Shown here in pieces: positions 7,709-18,517 of a DNA stretch of 64,000 nucleotides. Numbering within the stretch: position 1 is the first letter of the stretch; each line of letters starts with the position of its first letter. Made by a program: the position numbers and the translations under genes. The stretch covers positions 1 to 64,000 of the forward strand of contig NZ_BBUL01000082.1 in NCBI RefSeq assembly GCF_000953825.1, written 5' to 3'. Source of the DNA: Cellvibrio sp. OA-2007. GTDB taxonomy: Bacteria > Pseudomonadota > Gammaproteobacteria > Pseudomonadales > Cellvibrionaceae. The notes beneath the pieces are model-generated. The model did not search any database and was not told the origin of the DNA. It worked only from the letters and a program-made list of their open reading frames with translations.

Positions 7709-10378
7709 ATGGTCGAATTCGCCAAAGAAATATCACCAGTCAGTATCGAAGACGAACTCAAACAATCCTACCTTGATTACGCCATGAGTGTAATCGTAGG
7801 TCGTGCTTTGCCAGATGTGCGCGATGGTTTGAAGCCTGTGCATCGTCGCGTGCTGTTTGCGATGAGCGAACTGAATAACGATTGGAATAAGCCCTATAAA
7901 AAATCTGCCCGTGTGGTGGGTGACGTAATCGGTAAATATCACCCGCATGGTGATACCGCTGTATACGACACCATCGTTCGTATGGCGCAGCCTTTCTCAT
8001 TGCGTTATATGCTGGTTGATGGTCAAGGTAACTTCGGTTCGGTCGATGGTGACCGTGCAGCAGCGATGCGTTATACCGAAATCCGTATGGCAAAAATCGC
8101 CCATGATTTGTTGGCAGATCTCGACAAAGAAACTGTCGATTTTGTGCCTAACTACGATGGCACCGAGCAAATCCCGGCAGTAATGCCCACCCGTATTCCC
8201 AACCTGTTGGTCAATGGCTCATCAGGTATCGCCGTAGGTATGGCGACCAATATTCCGCCCCACAATTTGAAAGAAGTTGTGCAGGGTTGTCTGGAGTTAA
8301 TTAACAACCCCGACATCACCATCGAAGAGTTGATGGAATTTATTCCCGGGCCGGACTTCCCCACTGGTGCCATCATTAATGGCCGTGCTGGCATTGTGCA
8401 GGCATATCGCACCGGTCGCGGCAGTATTATTGTGCGCGCTAAAGCCGATATTGAGCGCGATGAAAAAACCGGCCGCGAAACGATCATCGTTCACGAAATT
8501 CCTTATCAGCTGAACAAAGCGCGTTTGATTGAGCGTATTGCTGAGCTGGTAAAAGAAAAGAAAATTGAAGGCATTAGCGAACTGCGCGATGAGTCTGATA
8601 AAGACGGTATGCGCATCGTTATTGAAGTAAAACGCAACGAGTCTGGCGAAGTACTGCTGAATAATCTGTTTTCGCAAACCCAGCTGCAAACCACCTTCGG
8701 CGTCAACATTGTTGCGCTGGATGACGGTCAACCCAAAATTCTCAACCTTAAGCAATTGCTTGAAGCATTTGTTAAGCATCGTCGCGAAGTGGTTACACGC
8801 CGCACCGTGTATTTGCTGCGTAAAGCCCGTGAGCGTGGCCATATCCTCGAAGGTTTGGCGGTTGCCATTTCCAATATCGATGAAGTTATCGCACTGATCA
8901 AAAACTCTGCGTCTCCTGCTGAAGCAAAAGAAGGTTTGATGGTGCGCGGCTGGAATGCGGCTGAAATGGCGCCCTACCTTGAGCGCGCGGGTGAAGATGC
9001 CTGCCGCCCGGAAGATTTGGGTGCTGAATTTGGCATGCGCGATGGCCATTATTATTTGTCGGCCGCACAAGCGCAGGCGATTCTTGAATTGCGCTTGCAC
9101 CGTTTGACCGGTATGGAGCACGACAAACTGCTCGCCGAATACGACGAAAAATTAATCCAAATTGCTGAGTTCCTTGAGATTCTGGGCAATGCTTTACGTT
9201 TGATGGAAGTTATCCGCGAAGAGTTGACGCAAGTCATCAACGACTACGGCGATAAACGTCGCACGGAAATTGTTGCTTCTAGTATGGATCTGACTAACGA
9301 AGATTTAATCAACGTTGAAGATCGCGTAGTGACTATTTCTCACGGCGGTTACGCGAAGAGTCAGCCGTTAGATGACTATCAAGCACAGCGTCGCGGCGGT
9401 ATGGGCAAATCTGCAACCGCAGTGAAAGATGAAGACTATGTTCAGCACTTATTGATCGCCAGCACTCACGATACGGTGTTGCTGTTTACCAATGCCGGTA
9501 AAGTGTATTGGTTGAAGGTGTACATGATTCCAGTTGCGGGTCGCCAATCCCGTGGCCGTCCGGTGATTAATTTGTTGCCATCGTTGGACGAAGGCGAGCG
9601 CATCACGTCGATTCTGCCGGTTAAGTCTTACGATGATGACAAGTTTATTTTCATGACCACGGCCAACGGTACGGTGAAGAAAACGGCTCTAACCCAATTC
9701 TCGCGTCAGCGCAGCGTTGGTTTGCGTGCGATTGAATTGGACGAAGGCGATACCTTGGTAGGCACCGCAATCACCGACGGTTCGTGCGATGTGGTGTTGT
9801 TCTCCAGCTCCGGTAAAGCGGCACGTTTCCGTGAATCACAAGTGCGTGCGATGGGCCGTACGTCGCGTGGTGTGCGCGGTATTCGTTTAGCCGAAGGTCA
9901 GCGTGTAGTTGGCATGGTTATCCCGATGGAAAACGGCCAAGTACTTACCGTAAGTGAAAATGGTTACGGCAAGCGCACTGAAGTAGGTGAATTCCCAGCG
10001 AAAGGTCGTGGTTCGCAGGGTGTAATTGGTATGCAAACTACCGAGCGTAATGGCCAATTGGTCGGTGCAGTACAAGTATTTGATGGCGAAGAAATCATGT
10101 TGATTTCTGACCAAGGCACTATGGTTCGTACCCGTGTTGATGAAGTCTCTGTATTGAGCCGTAATACCCAAGGTGTGCGCCTGATTAAATTGAAAGAAGG
10201 CGAGCGTATGCAGGGCTTGGAGCGCATCGAAGAAAACGTCGATGAAAATGCCAAGCGTGAATTGGCGCGCTCTGAAGCAACAGAAGGTGAAGAAGCGCTT
10301 GACGATGGTGTAGCTGCAGATGATGTGGCGGACGACATTATCGATGATGCCGCAGATGATGCGAGCGACCAGGAGTAA
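7709..10378 (+). CDS. gyrA: DNA gyrase subunit A
   Basis: This 889-residue protein is the DNA-cleaving subunit of gyrase, which introduces negative supercoils as a GyrA2GyrB2 complex. The catalytic tyrosine is Tyr122 (AAMRYTEI), and the GyrA box QRRGGMG lies about 560 residues in, ahead of the DNA-wrapping C-terminal domain. Asp/Glu-rich residues fill the last 40 positions, as is common in GyrA tails. The quinolone-determining region reads [10 protein letters not shown], so position 83 is Thr and position 87 is Asp, the wild-type state in Pseudomonas. The start at 7709 is supported by AAGGAAAG at 7691-7698. The open frame from 7634 adds a segment without homology. Confidence 0.98.
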   Translation: MVEFAKEISPVSIEDELKQSYLDYAMSVIVGRALPDVRDGLKPVHRRVLFAMSELNNDWNKPYKKSARVVGDVIGKYHPHGDTAVYDTIVRMAQPFSLRYMLVDGQGNFGSVDGDRAAAMRYTEIRMAKIAHDLLADLDKETVDFVPNYDGTEQIPAVMPTRIPNLLVNGSSGIAVGMATNIPPHNLKEVVQGCLELINNPDITIEELMEFIPGPDFPTGAIINGRAGIVQAYRTGRGSIIVRAKADIERDEKTGRETIIVHEIPYQLNKARLIERIAELVKEKKIEGISELRDESDKDGMRIVIEVKRNESGEVLLNNLFSQTQLQTTFGVNIVALDDGQPKILNLKQLLEAFVKHRREVVTRRTVYLLRKARERGHILEGLAVAISNIDEVIALIKNSASPAEAKEGLMVRGWNAAEMAPYLERAGEDACRPEDLGAEFGMRDGHYYLSAAQAQAILELRLHRLTGMEHDKLLAEYDEKLIQIAEFLEILGNALRLMEVIREELTQVINDYGDKRRTEIVASSMDLTNEDLINVEDRVVTISHGGYAKSQPLDDYQAQRRGGMGKSATAVKDEDYVQHLLIASTHDTVLLFTNAGKVYWLKVYMIPVAGRQSRGRPVINLLPSLDEGERITSILPVKSYDDDKFIFMTTANGTVKKTALTQFSRQRSVGLRAIELDEGDTLVGTAITDGSCDVVLFSSSGKAARFRESQVRAMGRTSRGVRGIRLAEGQRVVGMVIPMENGQVLTVSENGYGKRTEVGEFPAKGRGSQGVIGMQTTERNGQLVGAVQVFDGEEIMLISDQGTMVRTRVDEVSVLSRNTQGVRLIKLKEGERMQGLERIEENVDENAKRELARSEATEGEEALDDGVAADDVADDIIDDAADDASDQE

Positions 10379-10420
10379 TTAACCGATAGGTAATTGGCCT
10401 ATTAGTAATCGAGTGAGTAG

Positions 10421-11530
10421 ATGAGCACAGATCAAACCGAAGCAGAAAAATTACTTGCGCTGCGCAATAAAATCGATTCGATCGATGAAGAAATCGGTCG
10501 TTTGATTTCGGCGCGGGCAGAGTGCGCGCAAGAAGTGGCCGATGTAAAAAAAGCAAATCTGCCGGAAGATGCCAAGATTTTGTTTTATCGCCCTGAGCGC
10601 GAAGCGCAGGTTTTGCGTAAAGCCATGGAGCGCAATAAGGGCCCTCTTAGCAATGAAGAAGTTGCGCGCTTGTTTCGCGAGATTATGTCGGCTTGTTTGG
10701 CGCTAGAAAACCCTATCAAGGTTGCCTATTTAGGGCCAGAGGGCACCTTCACTCAGCAGGCATCGTTAAAACATTTTGGTCACTCGGCCATTGTGCTCCC
10801 GTTTTCTGCGATCGATGAAGTATTTCGCGAAGTTGAAGCGGGGGCAGTTAATTACGGCGTAGTTCCGGTCGAGAATTCGACGGAAGGTGTAGTGAACCAC
10901 ACGCTCGATAATTTTATGGGCTCTAACCTGAAAATTTGTGGCGAAGTTGAATTACGTATTCATCACAATTTGATGGTGTCTGATGTTACTAGCGTCAACA
11001 ATATCACTCGCATTTACTCTCACTCCCAATCACTTGCACAATGTCGCAAATGGTTAGATGCCCACTATCCCAAAGCCGAGCGTATCGCAGTCAGCAGTAA
11101 TGCTGAAGCGGCCAAGCGCTTGAAAGGTGAGTGGAATGCAGCTGCTATCGCAGGCTCCATGGCAGCAGAGCGATACGGTTTGAAAATGATTGCTGAAAAA
11201 ATTGAAGATCAGCCAGATAACTCCACGCGGTTTTTAATTATTGGTAAACAAGCAGTTCCGCAAAGCGGTGTTGATAAAACCTCGATTGTTGTTGCTATGC
11301 GCAATGAACCGGGCGCGCTGCATAAACTGTTGGAGCCGTTTCATCGTCACAATATTGATTTAACCCGTGTGGAAACTCGCCCTTCGCGTACCGGCGCATG
11401 GACTTACGTATTTTTTATCGATTTTGCCGGCCATGTTGATGAGCCATTAATTAGCGATGTGATGAAAGAAGTCGCTAGCCGTTGCGCCGATTTGAAATTG
11501 CTCGGTTCTTATCCCAAAGCGGTATTGTGA
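10421..11530 (+). CDS. pheA: Chorismate mutase / prephenate dehydratase (P-protein)
   Basis: This 369-residue bifunctional enzyme converts chorismate to prephenate and then to phenylpyruvate in phenylalanine synthesis. Residues about 8-95 form the AroQ-type mutase (LRNKIDSIDEEIGRLISARA). Residues about 100-275 form the dehydratase (YLGPEGTFTQQA, ending with the catalytic Thr-Arg-Phe in DNSTRFLIIG). Residues about 285-369 form the ACT domain that binds phenylalanine (MRNEPGALHKLL and VETRPSR). It follows gyrA by 42 bases. In Pseudomonas serC lies between gyrA and pheA; here it is absent. Confidence 0.97.
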   Translation: MSTDQTEAEKLLALRNKIDSIDEEIGRLISARAECAQEVADVKKANLPEDAKILFYRPEREAQVLRKAMERNKGPLSNEEVARLFREIMSACLALENPIKVAYLGPEGTFTQQASLKHFGHSAIVLPFSAIDEVFREVEAGAVNYGVVPVENSTEGVVNHTLDNFMGSNLKICGEVELRIHHNLMVSDVTSVNNITRIYSHSQSLAQCRKWLDAHYPKAERIAVSSNAEAAKRLKGEWNAAAIAGSMAAERYGLKMIAEKIEDQPDNSTRFLIIGKQAVPQSGVDKTSIVVAMRNEPGALHKLLEPFHRHNIDLTRVETRPSRTGAWTYVFFIDFAGHVDEPLISDVMKEVASRCADLKLLGSYPKAVL

Positions 11531-11536
11531 TTATTT

Positions 11537-12451
11537 ATGTCCCAACCCCTGATCAATAAATTTGTTGTTGTTGGTATAGGTTTGATTGGCGGGAGCCTGG
11601 CTACCGGCTTAAAGCAGCGTAATGCGTGCAATGAAGTAATCGGTATTGCGCGTAAAGCGGAAACCTGCACGGAAGCGGTAAATCATGGTGTGGTTGATCG
11701 TGCCTATACCTCGCTACAAGAAATTGCCGGTGAGCTGGGGCAGGGTGACGTTATTTTTATTGCGGTACCCACCTTATCGGTCAATGCGGTTTTGGAAGAA
11801 ATCAAACACTGCGTTGCCGATACTGTCACCATCACCGATGGCGCCAGTGTAAAGGGCAGCGTGCAGCGTGCAGCCGAGGCTGTTTTTGGTCAGGTGCCAT
11901 CACAGTTTGTACTTGGGCACCCTATTGCGGGCTCAGAAAAAAGTGGTGTTACAGCAGCCAACCCTAATCTGTATGAGAATCATCGCGTTATTCTAACGCC
12001 TCTGGATAATACCGCAGCTTGGCATATCGATTTGGTTACCCGGATGTGGCAAACCGTTGGTGCAGAAGTGTTGAGCATGTCGGTTGTCGAGCACGATGAA
12101 GTGTTGGGTGCAACCAGCCACTTGCCGCATGTGATTGCCTATTCATTGGTAGATACGCTCGCTGAAGATATAAAAAACCCCAATATCTTTCGTTATGCCG
12201 CTGGCGGTTTTCGCGACTTTACGCGGATTGCATCCAGTGATCCGGTAATGTGGCATGACATTATGCGCGCTAACAAAACTGCAATTTTGCAATCGATGGA
12301 TTTGTTTATCGACAACTTGTCGCGCTTGCGTAGCAGTATTGAGCACGAAGATAGCGATTATTTACTCAATGTATTTAGTCGCGCAAAAGAGGCGCGTGAT
12401 GAGTTTACGCTTTTGTTAGCCAAGCGCCATGCCGCACAAAAAGAAGATTAA
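11537..12451 (+). CDS. tyrA: Prephenate dehydrogenase
   Basis: This 304-residue NAD(P)-dependent enzyme makes 4-hydroxyphenylpyruvate for tyrosine synthesis. The Rossmann motif VGIGLIGGSLATGL lies at residues 12-25. Catalytic and substrate residues are visible in GHPIAGSEKSG and SHLPHVIAYSL. It starts six bases after pheA, so the two are cotranscribed. In many pseudomonads TyrA is fused to AroA, but here it ends after the dehydrogenase helices (KRHAAQKED) with no EPSP synthase domain. Confidence 0.95.
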   Translation: MSQPLINKFVVVGIGLIGGSLATGLKQRNACNEVIGIARKAETCTEAVNHGVVDRAYTSLQEIAGELGQGDVIFIAVPTLSVNAVLEEIKHCVADTVTITDGASVKGSVQRAAEAVFGQVPSQFVLGHPIAGSEKSGVTAANPNLYENHRVILTPLDNTAAWHIDLVTRMWQTVGAEVLSMSVVEHDEVLGATSHLPHVIAYSLVDTLAEDIKNPNIFRYAAGGFRDFTRIASSDPVMWHDIMRANKTAILQSMDLFIDNLSRLRSSIEHEDSDYLLNVFSRAKEARDEFTLLLAKRHAAQKED

Positions 12452-12499
12452 TTTGTAAGCGTCCAAACTTACAGGAATAAACTTAGAAACAATTAGTCA

Positions 12500-12528
12500 T
12501 TAAACCTTGCGTTCAGGCTCTATATAAT
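12500..12528 (+). promoter_or_regulatory. Candidate sigma-70 promoter for cysDN
   Basis: TTAAAC, 17 bases, then a perfect TATAAT (12523-12528), placed 62 bases before the cysD ATG. The -35 box is weak (three of six), so an activator such as CysB could be needed. I did not identify a CysB site. Confidence 0.5.
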
Positions 12529-12590
12529 CGCGGCTGTTTTTATATCACTCGTGTTAATCGCCAACGCTGTACTTATCTGGTAACTATTGA

Positions 12591-13499
12591 ATGTCAAATT
12601 ACAACTTGACTCACCTCAAGCAGCTTGAAGCTGAAAGTATTCATATCATCCGCGAAGTGGCTGCTGAGTTTGATAAACCGGTCATGCTTTATTCTGTCGG
12701 CAAAGACTCTGCGGTAATGATGCATCTCACCATGAAGGCTTTTTTTCCTGGTAAACCACCATTTCCTATGTTGCACGTAGACACTACGTGGAAGTTTCGT
12801 GAAATGATTGAGTTTCGCGATCAGCGAATCAAAGACTTGGGTTGGGATCTGATTGTGCATATCAACCAAGAAGGTGTTGATATGGGTGTGGGGCCATTTA
12901 CTCATGGTAGCGCCAAACACACCGACATCATGAAAACCCAGGGCTTGAAACAAGCGCTGAATAAATATGGTTTTGATGCGGCTTTTGGTGGCGCTCGTCG
13001 CGATGAAGAAAAGTCCCGTGCAAAAGAGCGCGTATATTCTTTCCGCGATAAAAACCATCGCTGGGATCCTAAAAATCAACGCCCCGAATTGTGGAATATT
13101 TACAATGGCCGCGTAGATAAGGGTGAAAGTATTCGTGTATTCCCTCTGTCTAACTGGACTGAATTGGATATTTGGCAGTACATTCATTTGGAGAATATCC
13201 CCATTGTTCCGCTGTACTTTGCAGCCAAACGCCCAGTGGTTGAGCGCGACGGCACCCTCATCATGGTTGATGATGACCGTATGCCGATTGGCCCAGAGGA
13301 TAAAGTTGAAGAAAAAATGGTGCGTTTCCGCACGCTCGGTTGTTATCCATTAACCGGAGCGGTTGAATCTGAAGCGACCACCTTGCCGGAAATTATTCAG
13401 GAAATGCTGTTGACGACCACATCGGAGCGTCAGGGCAGGGTAATTGATCACGATAGCTCCGGTTCAATGGAGAAGAAAAAGCAAGAAGGCTATTTCTAA
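12591..13499 (+). CDS. cysD: Sulfate adenylyltransferase subunit 2 (CysD)
   Basis: This 302-residue catalytic subunit of ATP sulfurylase forms adenosine 5'-phosphosulfate from sulfate and ATP, the first step of assimilatory sulfate reduction. The PP-loop [12 protein letters not shown] lies near residues 36-47. The C-terminal motif [19 protein letters not shown] is typical of CysD. It precedes cysN by 66 bases in the same direction, and the heterodimer needs both. Confidence 0.97.
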   Translation: MSNYNLTHLKQLEAESIHIIREVAAEFDKPVMLYSVGKDSAVMMHLTMKAFFPGKPPFPMLHVDTTWKFREMIEFRDQRIKDLGWDLIVHINQEGVDMGVGPFTHGSAKHTDIMKTQGLKQALNKYGFDAAFGGARRDEEKSRAKERVYSFRDKNHRWDPKNQRPELWNIYNGRVDKGESIRVFPLSNWTELDIWQYIHLENIPIVPLYFAAKRPVVERDGTLIMVDDDRMPIGPEDKVEEKMVRFRTLGCYPLTGAVESEATTLPEIIQEMLLTTTSERQGRVIDHDSSGSMEKKKQEGYF

Positions 13500-13565
13500 T
13501 TCGTTGTTTTTAACCCTTTTCGAAAATTGTAGTTATTACAACTTACTGATTGCAAAGAGACCCTT

Positions 13566-14984
13566 ATGAGTCATCAGTCCGAATTAATTGCGCAGGATAT
13601 CAACGCCTATCTCGCGCAACATGAACAAAAAGAATTGCTGCGCTTTTTAACCTGCGGCAGCGTAGATGACGGCAAAAGCACCTTGATTGGCCGTTTATTG
13701 CATGATTCAAAAATGATCTATGAAGATCAATTGGATGCAATCCGCTCTGACAGTGTTAAGCACGGTACTACTGGCGAAAAAATCGATTTGGCGCTGCTGG
13801 TAGATGGTTTGCAAGCAGAGCGCGAGCAGGGCATTACGATCGATGTTGCCTATCGTTATTTTTCTACGGCAAAGCGTAAATTTATTATCGCGGACACACC
13901 AGGCCATGAGCAGTACACACGCAACATGGCGACGGGTGCGTCTACTTGCGATCTCGCGATTATTTTGATTGATGCGCGCTATGGCGTAGTTACCCAAACT
14001 CGTCGTCACAGTTATATCGCCTCACTGCTCGGCATTAAACATATTGTTGTTGCTGTTAATAAAATGGATTTGTTGAATTTTGATCAAGCAGTGTTTGATA
14101 AAATCAAACAAGATTATTTTGATTTTGCGGCGAAATTAGGCATGAACAATGTGATGTTTGTGCCTATCTCTGCATTGGATGGCGACAACGTGGTGAATCG
14201 CTCAGAGAGATCACCGTGGTATCAAGGTCAAACCTTGATGGAAATTTTTGAAACTGTGCCTATTGCCGGCGACAAAAATTATTCGGATTTTCGTTTTCCC
14301 GTACAGTATGTCAACCGCCCCAATCTCAACTTCCGTGGCTTCTGCGGTAATGTTGCATCTGGTGTAGTGAAGGTTGGCGATGAAATTCGCGTTTTGCCTT
14401 CCGGTAAAACAAGCTATGTAAAATCCATCGTGACTTACGATGGGGAATTGCAGGAGGCGTTTACTGGCCAGGCAGTCACCTTGACACTCACTACTGAGGT
14501 TGATGTCAGCCGTGGCGACATGCTGGTGTTAGCAAAAGATTCGGTGCCGCAATCCAATCATCTTAAGGCCCATGTTGTATGGATGGCAGAAAAAGGCGCT
14601 CAAGCGAATTCTGAATACCTGTTTAAATTCGCCAGCAAAGTGGTGAGTGGATCGATTGAGGCCATCAATTATCGCATCGACGTAAATACACAGGAACATT
14701 CAATAGTTAATCAGTTGCAGTTAAACGATATCGCTGTAGTTGATGTGTTATTGACTCAACCTGTAGTTGCCGACAAGTACGATAATAATCGTGCGACCGG
14801 TGCATTTATTGTGATTGATCGTCTCACTAACATCACCGTAGGCGCTGGCATGGTTATCGAGCAGCTGGAGTCAAAAGCGACAACGCCGACTCAGTACAGC
14901 GACTTTGAAATCGAGCTAAATGCACTTATTCGCAAGTATTTCCCTCACTGGAACGCTGCAGATTTGAAAACCTTGATTGGTTGA
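13566..14984 (+). CDS. cysN: Sulfate adenylyltransferase subunit 1, GTPase (CysN)
   Basis: This 472-residue EF-Tu-like GTPase powers APS synthesis by CysD. The G1 motif [17 protein letters not shown] lies near residues 31-47, G3 is [12 protein letters not shown], and G4 is VNKMDL. Two beta-barrel domains follow. The protein stops at TLIG with no APS kinase domain. In Pseudomonas CysN is usually fused to CysC, so a separate cysC is expected elsewhere. A strong terminator follows 17 bases after the stop. Confidence 0.97.
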   Translation: MSHQSELIAQDINAYLAQHEQKELLRFLTCGSVDDGKSTLIGRLLHDSKMIYEDQLDAIRSDSVKHGTTGEKIDLALLVDGLQAEREQGITIDVAYRYFSTAKRKFIIADTPGHEQYTRNMATGASTCDLAIILIDARYGVVTQTRRHSYIASLLGIKHIVVAVNKMDLLNFDQAVFDKIKQDYFDFAAKLGMNNVMFVPISALDGDNVVNRSERSPWYQGQTLMEIFETVPIAGDKNYSDFRFPVQYVNRPNLNFRGFCGNVASGVVKVGDEIRVLPSGKTSYVKSIVTYDGELQEAFTGQAVTLTLTTEVDVSRGDMLVLAKDSVPQSNHLKAHVVWMAEKGAQANSEYLFKFASKVVSGSIEAINYRIDVNTQEHSIVNQLQLNDIAVVDVLLTQPVVADKYDNNRATGAFIVIDRLTNITVGAGMVIEQLESKATTPTQYSDFEIELNALIRKYFPHWNAADLKTLIG

Positions 14985-15001
14985 GGCGCATAAAACCTTA
15001 A

Positions 15002-15032
15002 AAAGCCTTAGTGTGAACTAGGGCTTTTTTTT
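15002..15032 (+). terminator. Intrinsic terminator after cysN
   Basis: The ten-base arms AAAGCCTTAG (15002-15011) and CTAGGGCTTT (15018-15027) pair with one wobble across a TGTGAA loop, and a run of T reaches 15032. Confidence 0.85.
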
Positions 15033-15163
15033 GGCGCGATTTTGTAAGAAATATCGCACATTCGATTTGGTAATTGTCGTCTTGGTGGCAATCGCAAAAC
15101 ATAATACTCTGGTTGGGTACACGGAAAAGTGTACGATTTTCATAAACCCATAAGGAGCATCAC

Positions 15164-15481
15164 ATGAAATTTATTCTTTCTTTTTTATCCATCCTAATTT
15201 TGTCTTTTGGCACCTCTTCTTTGGCATTTGCAGTTGATACGCCAGCAGTGAAATCACCTACAGCTAAGGCTGAAATGGTTGCACCTCAGGCGGGCATTAA
15301 TATTAATACTGCAGATGTACAGGAATTGACCAAGCTAAAAGGCATAGGTGAAAAGAAGGCTGAAGCTATTGTTGCGTGGCGTAAGGAGAATGGTAACTTC
15401 AAAACTGTAGAGCAGTTAATGGAGGTTAAGGGAATCGGAGAGGCAACGCTTGCTGCTAATCGAGAAAATATCCGCATTTAA
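15164..15481 (+). CDS. ComEA-like secreted helix-hairpin-helix DNA-binding protein
   Basis: This 105-residue protein has an N-terminal signal peptide (hydrophobic core about residues 3-21, likely cleavage after AFA near residue 23). A short linker leads to two helix-hairpin-helix motifs (ININTADVQELTKLKGIGEKKA and a second ending MEVKGIGEATL). The family binds double-stranded DNA; ComEA proteins pull transforming DNA into the periplasm. Many gammaproteobacteria carry such small proteins without proven competence. AAGGAG is well placed before the ATG. It is alone, between two terminators. Confidence 0.88.
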   Translation: MKFILSFLSILILSFGTSSLAFAVDTPAVKSPTAKAEMVAPQAGININTADVQELTKLKGIGEKKAEAIVAWRKENGNFKTVEQLMEVKGIGEATLAANRENIRI

Positions 15482-15543
15482 GTGATTGTTAACGCCCTAG
15501 TCGGTGTTAACGAATGAATTTTGCGGGGATTTTTGTTTTAATG

Positions 15544-15578
15544 AGAGCCCGAGTCTATTGACTCGGGCTCTTCTTTTT
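15544..15578 (+). terminator. Strong intrinsic terminator between the comEA-like gene and pyrF
   Basis: Perfect 12-base arms (15544-15555 and 15560-15571) carry AGAGCCCGAGTC around a TATT loop, followed by a T-rich run. Its 3' end is only 14 bases before the pyrF ATG, so pyrF may be read by transcripts that pass or start near the hairpin. Confidence 0.85.
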
Positions 15579-15591
15579 ATGAGGTCAAGAA

Positions 15592-16293
15592 ATGTCCACT
15601 CTGGGTCCGCGCATTGTTGTCGCCATGGATTTTGATAATGCAGATCAATGTCTAGCCATGGCAAAGCTATTATCTCCGCAAGATTGTCGTCTAAAAGTAG
15701 GCAAAGAACTATTTACTGCATGTGGCCCCAAGATTGTCGAACAATTGATGTCACTGGGATTTGAGATTTTTCTCGACCTTAAATTTCACGATATTCCCAG
15801 TACTACCAGTAAAGCAGTTAAAGCTGCTGCTGAATTAGGTGTATGGATGGTTAATGTGCACGCATCTGGTGGCGAGCGGATGATGGTTGCTGCGCGTGAA
15901 ATTCTGGAGCGTCGCACGGGCAAGGTACCCTTATTAATAGCTGTTACTGTTCTTACTAGCATGGACGCTACAGATTTGTCAGGTATTGGTATCGCAAATA
16001 GTCCTGAAGAGCAGGTTATGAAGCTGGCTAGTCTTACGCAGCGCTGCGGTCTGGACGGAGTAGTTTGCTCCGCTCAAGAAGCGGTGCAAATGCGCACTCA
16101 GCTTGGCAAGGGATTTTGCCTTGTAACCCCAGGTATTCGCTTGGAAACATCCCCCACCGATGACCAGCGGCGTACCTTAACGCCTGCTGCCGCAATTGCG
16201 GCCGGCAGCAGTTATTTGGTGATTGGTCGGCCAATTACCCAGTCCGTCAATCCTACCGAAACCTGCCAATCTATTATTAAGACGCTGATCTAA
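15592..16293 (+). CDS. pyrF: Orotidine 5'-phosphate decarboxylase
   Basis: This 233-residue enzyme performs the last step of UMP synthesis. The catalytic Asp-Lys-Asp array lies in [13 protein letters not shown] near residues 61-73. The phosphate-binding end [13 protein letters not shown] is intact. GAGGTC precedes the ATG. It is followed after 39 bases by cmk, another pyrimidine nucleotide gene, and probably shares a transcript with it. Confidence 0.97.
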   Translation: MSTLGPRIVVAMDFDNADQCLAMAKLLSPQDCRLKVGKELFTACGPKIVEQLMSLGFEIFLDLKFHDIPSTTSKAVKAAAELGVWMVNVHASGGERMMVAAREILERRTGKVPLLIAVTVLTSMDATDLSGIGIANSPEEQVMKLASLTQRCGLDGVVCSAQEAVQMRTQLGKGFCLVTPGIRLETSPTDDQRRTLTPAAAIAAGSSYLVIGRPITQSVNPTETCQSIIKTLI

Positions 16294-16332
16294 TTTTTGG
16301 TGTGTGATCATTAAGGAAGTTTGGTGTTTGCT

Positions 16333-17004
16333 ATGAATGTTTCAGTTCCCATTGTCATTACTATCGATGGTCCAAGTGGTTCCGGCAAGGGAACTCTTAG
16401 TCAAATGTTGGCGCGACATTTAAATTATCATCTGCTGGATAGTGGTGCGCTTTATCGTCTGGTTGCACTGGCAGTGATAAAAAAAGGCGTTGAGCTGAGC
16501 GATGAGCAGGCTGTAAGTAAGGTGGCAGAAGGGCTGGATGTGAGATTCAGCCTTGAAAATGGCGAGTCGGCTCAGATTTTGCTGGAAGGAGAAAATGTGG
16601 CAGGCGCAATTCGTCAAGAGGTGGTGAGTATGGCTGCGTCGCAGATTGCTGCTTATCCGAAAGTCCGAGCGGCATTGCTTGAGCGTCAGCGTGCATTTGC
16701 AATTGGTCCAGGGTTGATTGCCGATGGGAGAGATATGGGAACCACCGTCTTTCCTAATGCACAAGTTAAGTTGTTTTTAACTGCCAGTCCAGAAGCGCGT
16801 GCGGAGCGACGTTACAAACAGTTATGTGGAAAAGGCGAAGCTGTAGATATGAGCGAATTGATAAATGATATACGTGAGCGCGATGAACGCGACTCTAATC
16901 GTTCCATCTCTCCACTGAAGCCAGCACCTGATGCAGTTATTATTGATAGTACGGCGATGTCAATTGATGAGGTGTTTGCAAAAATACTGACAGCAATTAA
17001 ATGA
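16333..17004 (+). CDS. cmk: Cytidylate kinase
   Basis: This 223-residue (d)CMP kinase has the P-loop GPSGSGKGT near residues 12-20. The CMP-binding segments DSGALYRL and ADGRDMGTTVFP are present, as is the lid region (RERDERDSNRSISPL). Two starts are possible. ATG at 16333 gives the usual N-terminus but lies 13 bases from AAGGAAG (16313-16319). GTG at 16324 is better spaced and adds three residues. In most gammaproteobacteria rpsA follows cmk directly; here about 5.6 kb separate them. Confidence 0.95.
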   Translation: MNVSVPIVITIDGPSGSGKGTLSQMLARHLNYHLLDSGALYRLVALAVIKKGVELSDEQAVSKVAEGLDVRFSLENGESAQILLEGENVAGAIRQEVVSMAASQIAAYPKVRAALLERQRAFAIGPGLIADGRDMGTTVFPNAQVKLFLTASPEARAERRYKQLCGKGEAVDMSELINDIRERDERDSNRSISPLKPAPDAVIIDSTAMSIDEVFAKILTAIK

Positions 17005-17138
17005 CCCCTTTAAGTGCAACTCATGTCAACAAACGGTAAGAATACTCAACTAGTTTGCACAGGATATTCTTTTTATAACAATATATTCAGCACAACAGCA
17101 TCGCAGAAAATATCTTCCATTTACGATGAGATTAGAAT

Positions 17139-18491
17139 ATGAATTTAACGTGTTTTAAAGCCTATGATATTCGCGGGAAGCTGGGCGATGAGCTCAATGA
17201 AGATATTGTTTATCGTATTGGCCGTGCTTATGCGCAGTTTCTAAAGCCCAAAAGTGTTGTTGTGGGTGGTGACGTCCGTTTGACCAGTAAAACGTTAAAG
17301 AATGCATTAAGTAATGGTTTGCGCGATGAAGGTGTTGACGTTATCGATATAGGAATGGCTGGCACAGAAGAAATTTATTTTGCGACAAGTTATTTGAAAA
17401 CAGATGGTGGTATTGAGATAACAGCTAGCCATAATCCAATTGATTACAACGGAATGAAATTGGTGCGTGCTAACTCAAAGCCAATTAGTGGTGATACAGG
17501 CTTGAATGAAATAAAGCAGCTGGCTGAGGATAATAATTTTGCTCAAGTAGATTTTTCAACGCGTGGGAATATTCGTGAGCTGAGTATTTTAGACGCTTAT
17601 GTTCAGCACTTGTTGTCTTATGTTGATGTGACCCAGCTAAAGCCATTACGTTTGGTGGTGAACGCAGGCAATGGCGCGGCAGGGCATGTGATAGATGCTA
17701 TCGAAAAATACCTACCTTTCGAATTTATTAAGATCAATCATGAGCCAGATGGTACTTTTCCAAATGGTATTCCCAACCCGCTATTGGTAGAGAATCGCGC
17801 ATCGACCACCGCTGCGGTCATCGAGCATAAAGCAGATATGGGAATTGCGTGGGATGGAGATTTTGATCGTTGTTTTTTATTTGATGAAACCGGTGCATTT
17901 ACTGAAGGTTATTATATTGTCGGTTTGTTGGCAGAGGCTTTCCTGCTCAAAAACCCGGGCGCAAAGATTATTCATGACCCTCGTTTGACGTGGAATACGC
18001 TTGATATTGCTCAAAAAAATGGAGGCCAGGCAATTCAGTCTAAAACTGGGCATGCTTTTATCAAAGAGCGCATGCGTGAAGAAGATGCGGTGTATGGTGG
18101 TGAGATGAGTGCGCATCATTATTTCCGTGACTTTTTTTACTGCGACAGCGGAATGATTCCTTGGTTGTTGGTTTGCGAGTTGTTAGGGCGCAAAACACAG
18201 ACTCTATCGAGCATGCTTGAGGATAGAATTGCAAAGTTCCCGTCACCAGGTGAAATTAATAGCCATGTTGTAGATCCAAAAACTGCAATAGATAGAGTGT
18301 TTAATCACTATGTTGCCGATGCAAAAGCTATCGATAAGACGGATGGAATCAGTCTTGAGTTTGATACATGGAGATTTAATTTGCGTATGTCTAATACCGA
18401 GCCAGTCGTGCGACTTAATGTAGAGAGCCGTAATGATCAAGTATTGGTTGAGCAAAAAACAGCTGAAGTGTTGAGTTTACTCAACGGCTAA
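17139..18491 (+). CDS. manB: Phosphomannomutase (ManB/CpsG type)
   Basis: This 450-residue alpha-D-phosphohexomutase interconverts mannose-6-phosphate and mannose-1-phosphate, and possibly the glucose phosphates as well. The active-site serine loop is [11 protein letters not shown] near residues 95-105, the metal-binding loop is DGDFDRCF near 245, the sugar-binding GEMSAHHYF is near 322, and the phosphate-binding [12 protein letters not shown] lies at the end. It heads a run with galU, manC and ugd. ManB plus ManC gives GDP-mannose. Length and motifs match the enterobacterial capsule-type enzyme better than AlgC. Confidence 0.9.
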   Translation: MNLTCFKAYDIRGKLGDELNEDIVYRIGRAYAQFLKPKSVVVGGDVRLTSKTLKNALSNGLRDEGVDVIDIGMAGTEEIYFATSYLKTDGGIEITASHNPIDYNGMKLVRANSKPISGDTGLNEIKQLAEDNNFAQVDFSTRGNIRELSILDAYVQHLLSYVDVTQLKPLRLVVNAGNGAAGHVIDAIEKYLPFEFIKINHEPDGTFPNGIPNPLLVENRASTTAAVIEHKADMGIAWDGDFDRCFLFDETGAFTEGYYIVGLLAEAFLLKNPGAKIIHDPRLTWNTLDIAQKNGGQAIQSKTGHAFIKERMREEDAVYGGEMSAHHYFRDFFYCDSGMIPWLLVCELLGRKTQTLSSMLEDRIAKFPSPGEINSHVVDPKTAIDRVFNHYVADAKAIDKTDGISLEFDTWRFNLRMSNTEPVVRLNVESRNDQVLVEQKTAEVLSLLNG

Positions 18492-18517
18492 CATAAAAAA
18501 TTTAAAAGGATACAATC

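Noticed and set aside
7760-8070. Quinolone-resistance mutation in gyrA
   Set aside because: Thr83 and Asp87 are the wild-type residues in pseudomonads; no resistance substitution is visible.
8297-9121. 274-residue open frame antisense to gyrA
   Set aside because: It lies wholly inside gyrA and has no ribosome site or recognisable domain; the strong gyrA reading explains the openness.
12594-13187. 197-residue open frame antisense to cysD
   Set aside because: Fully contained in a well-conserved gene on the other strand, with no motif.
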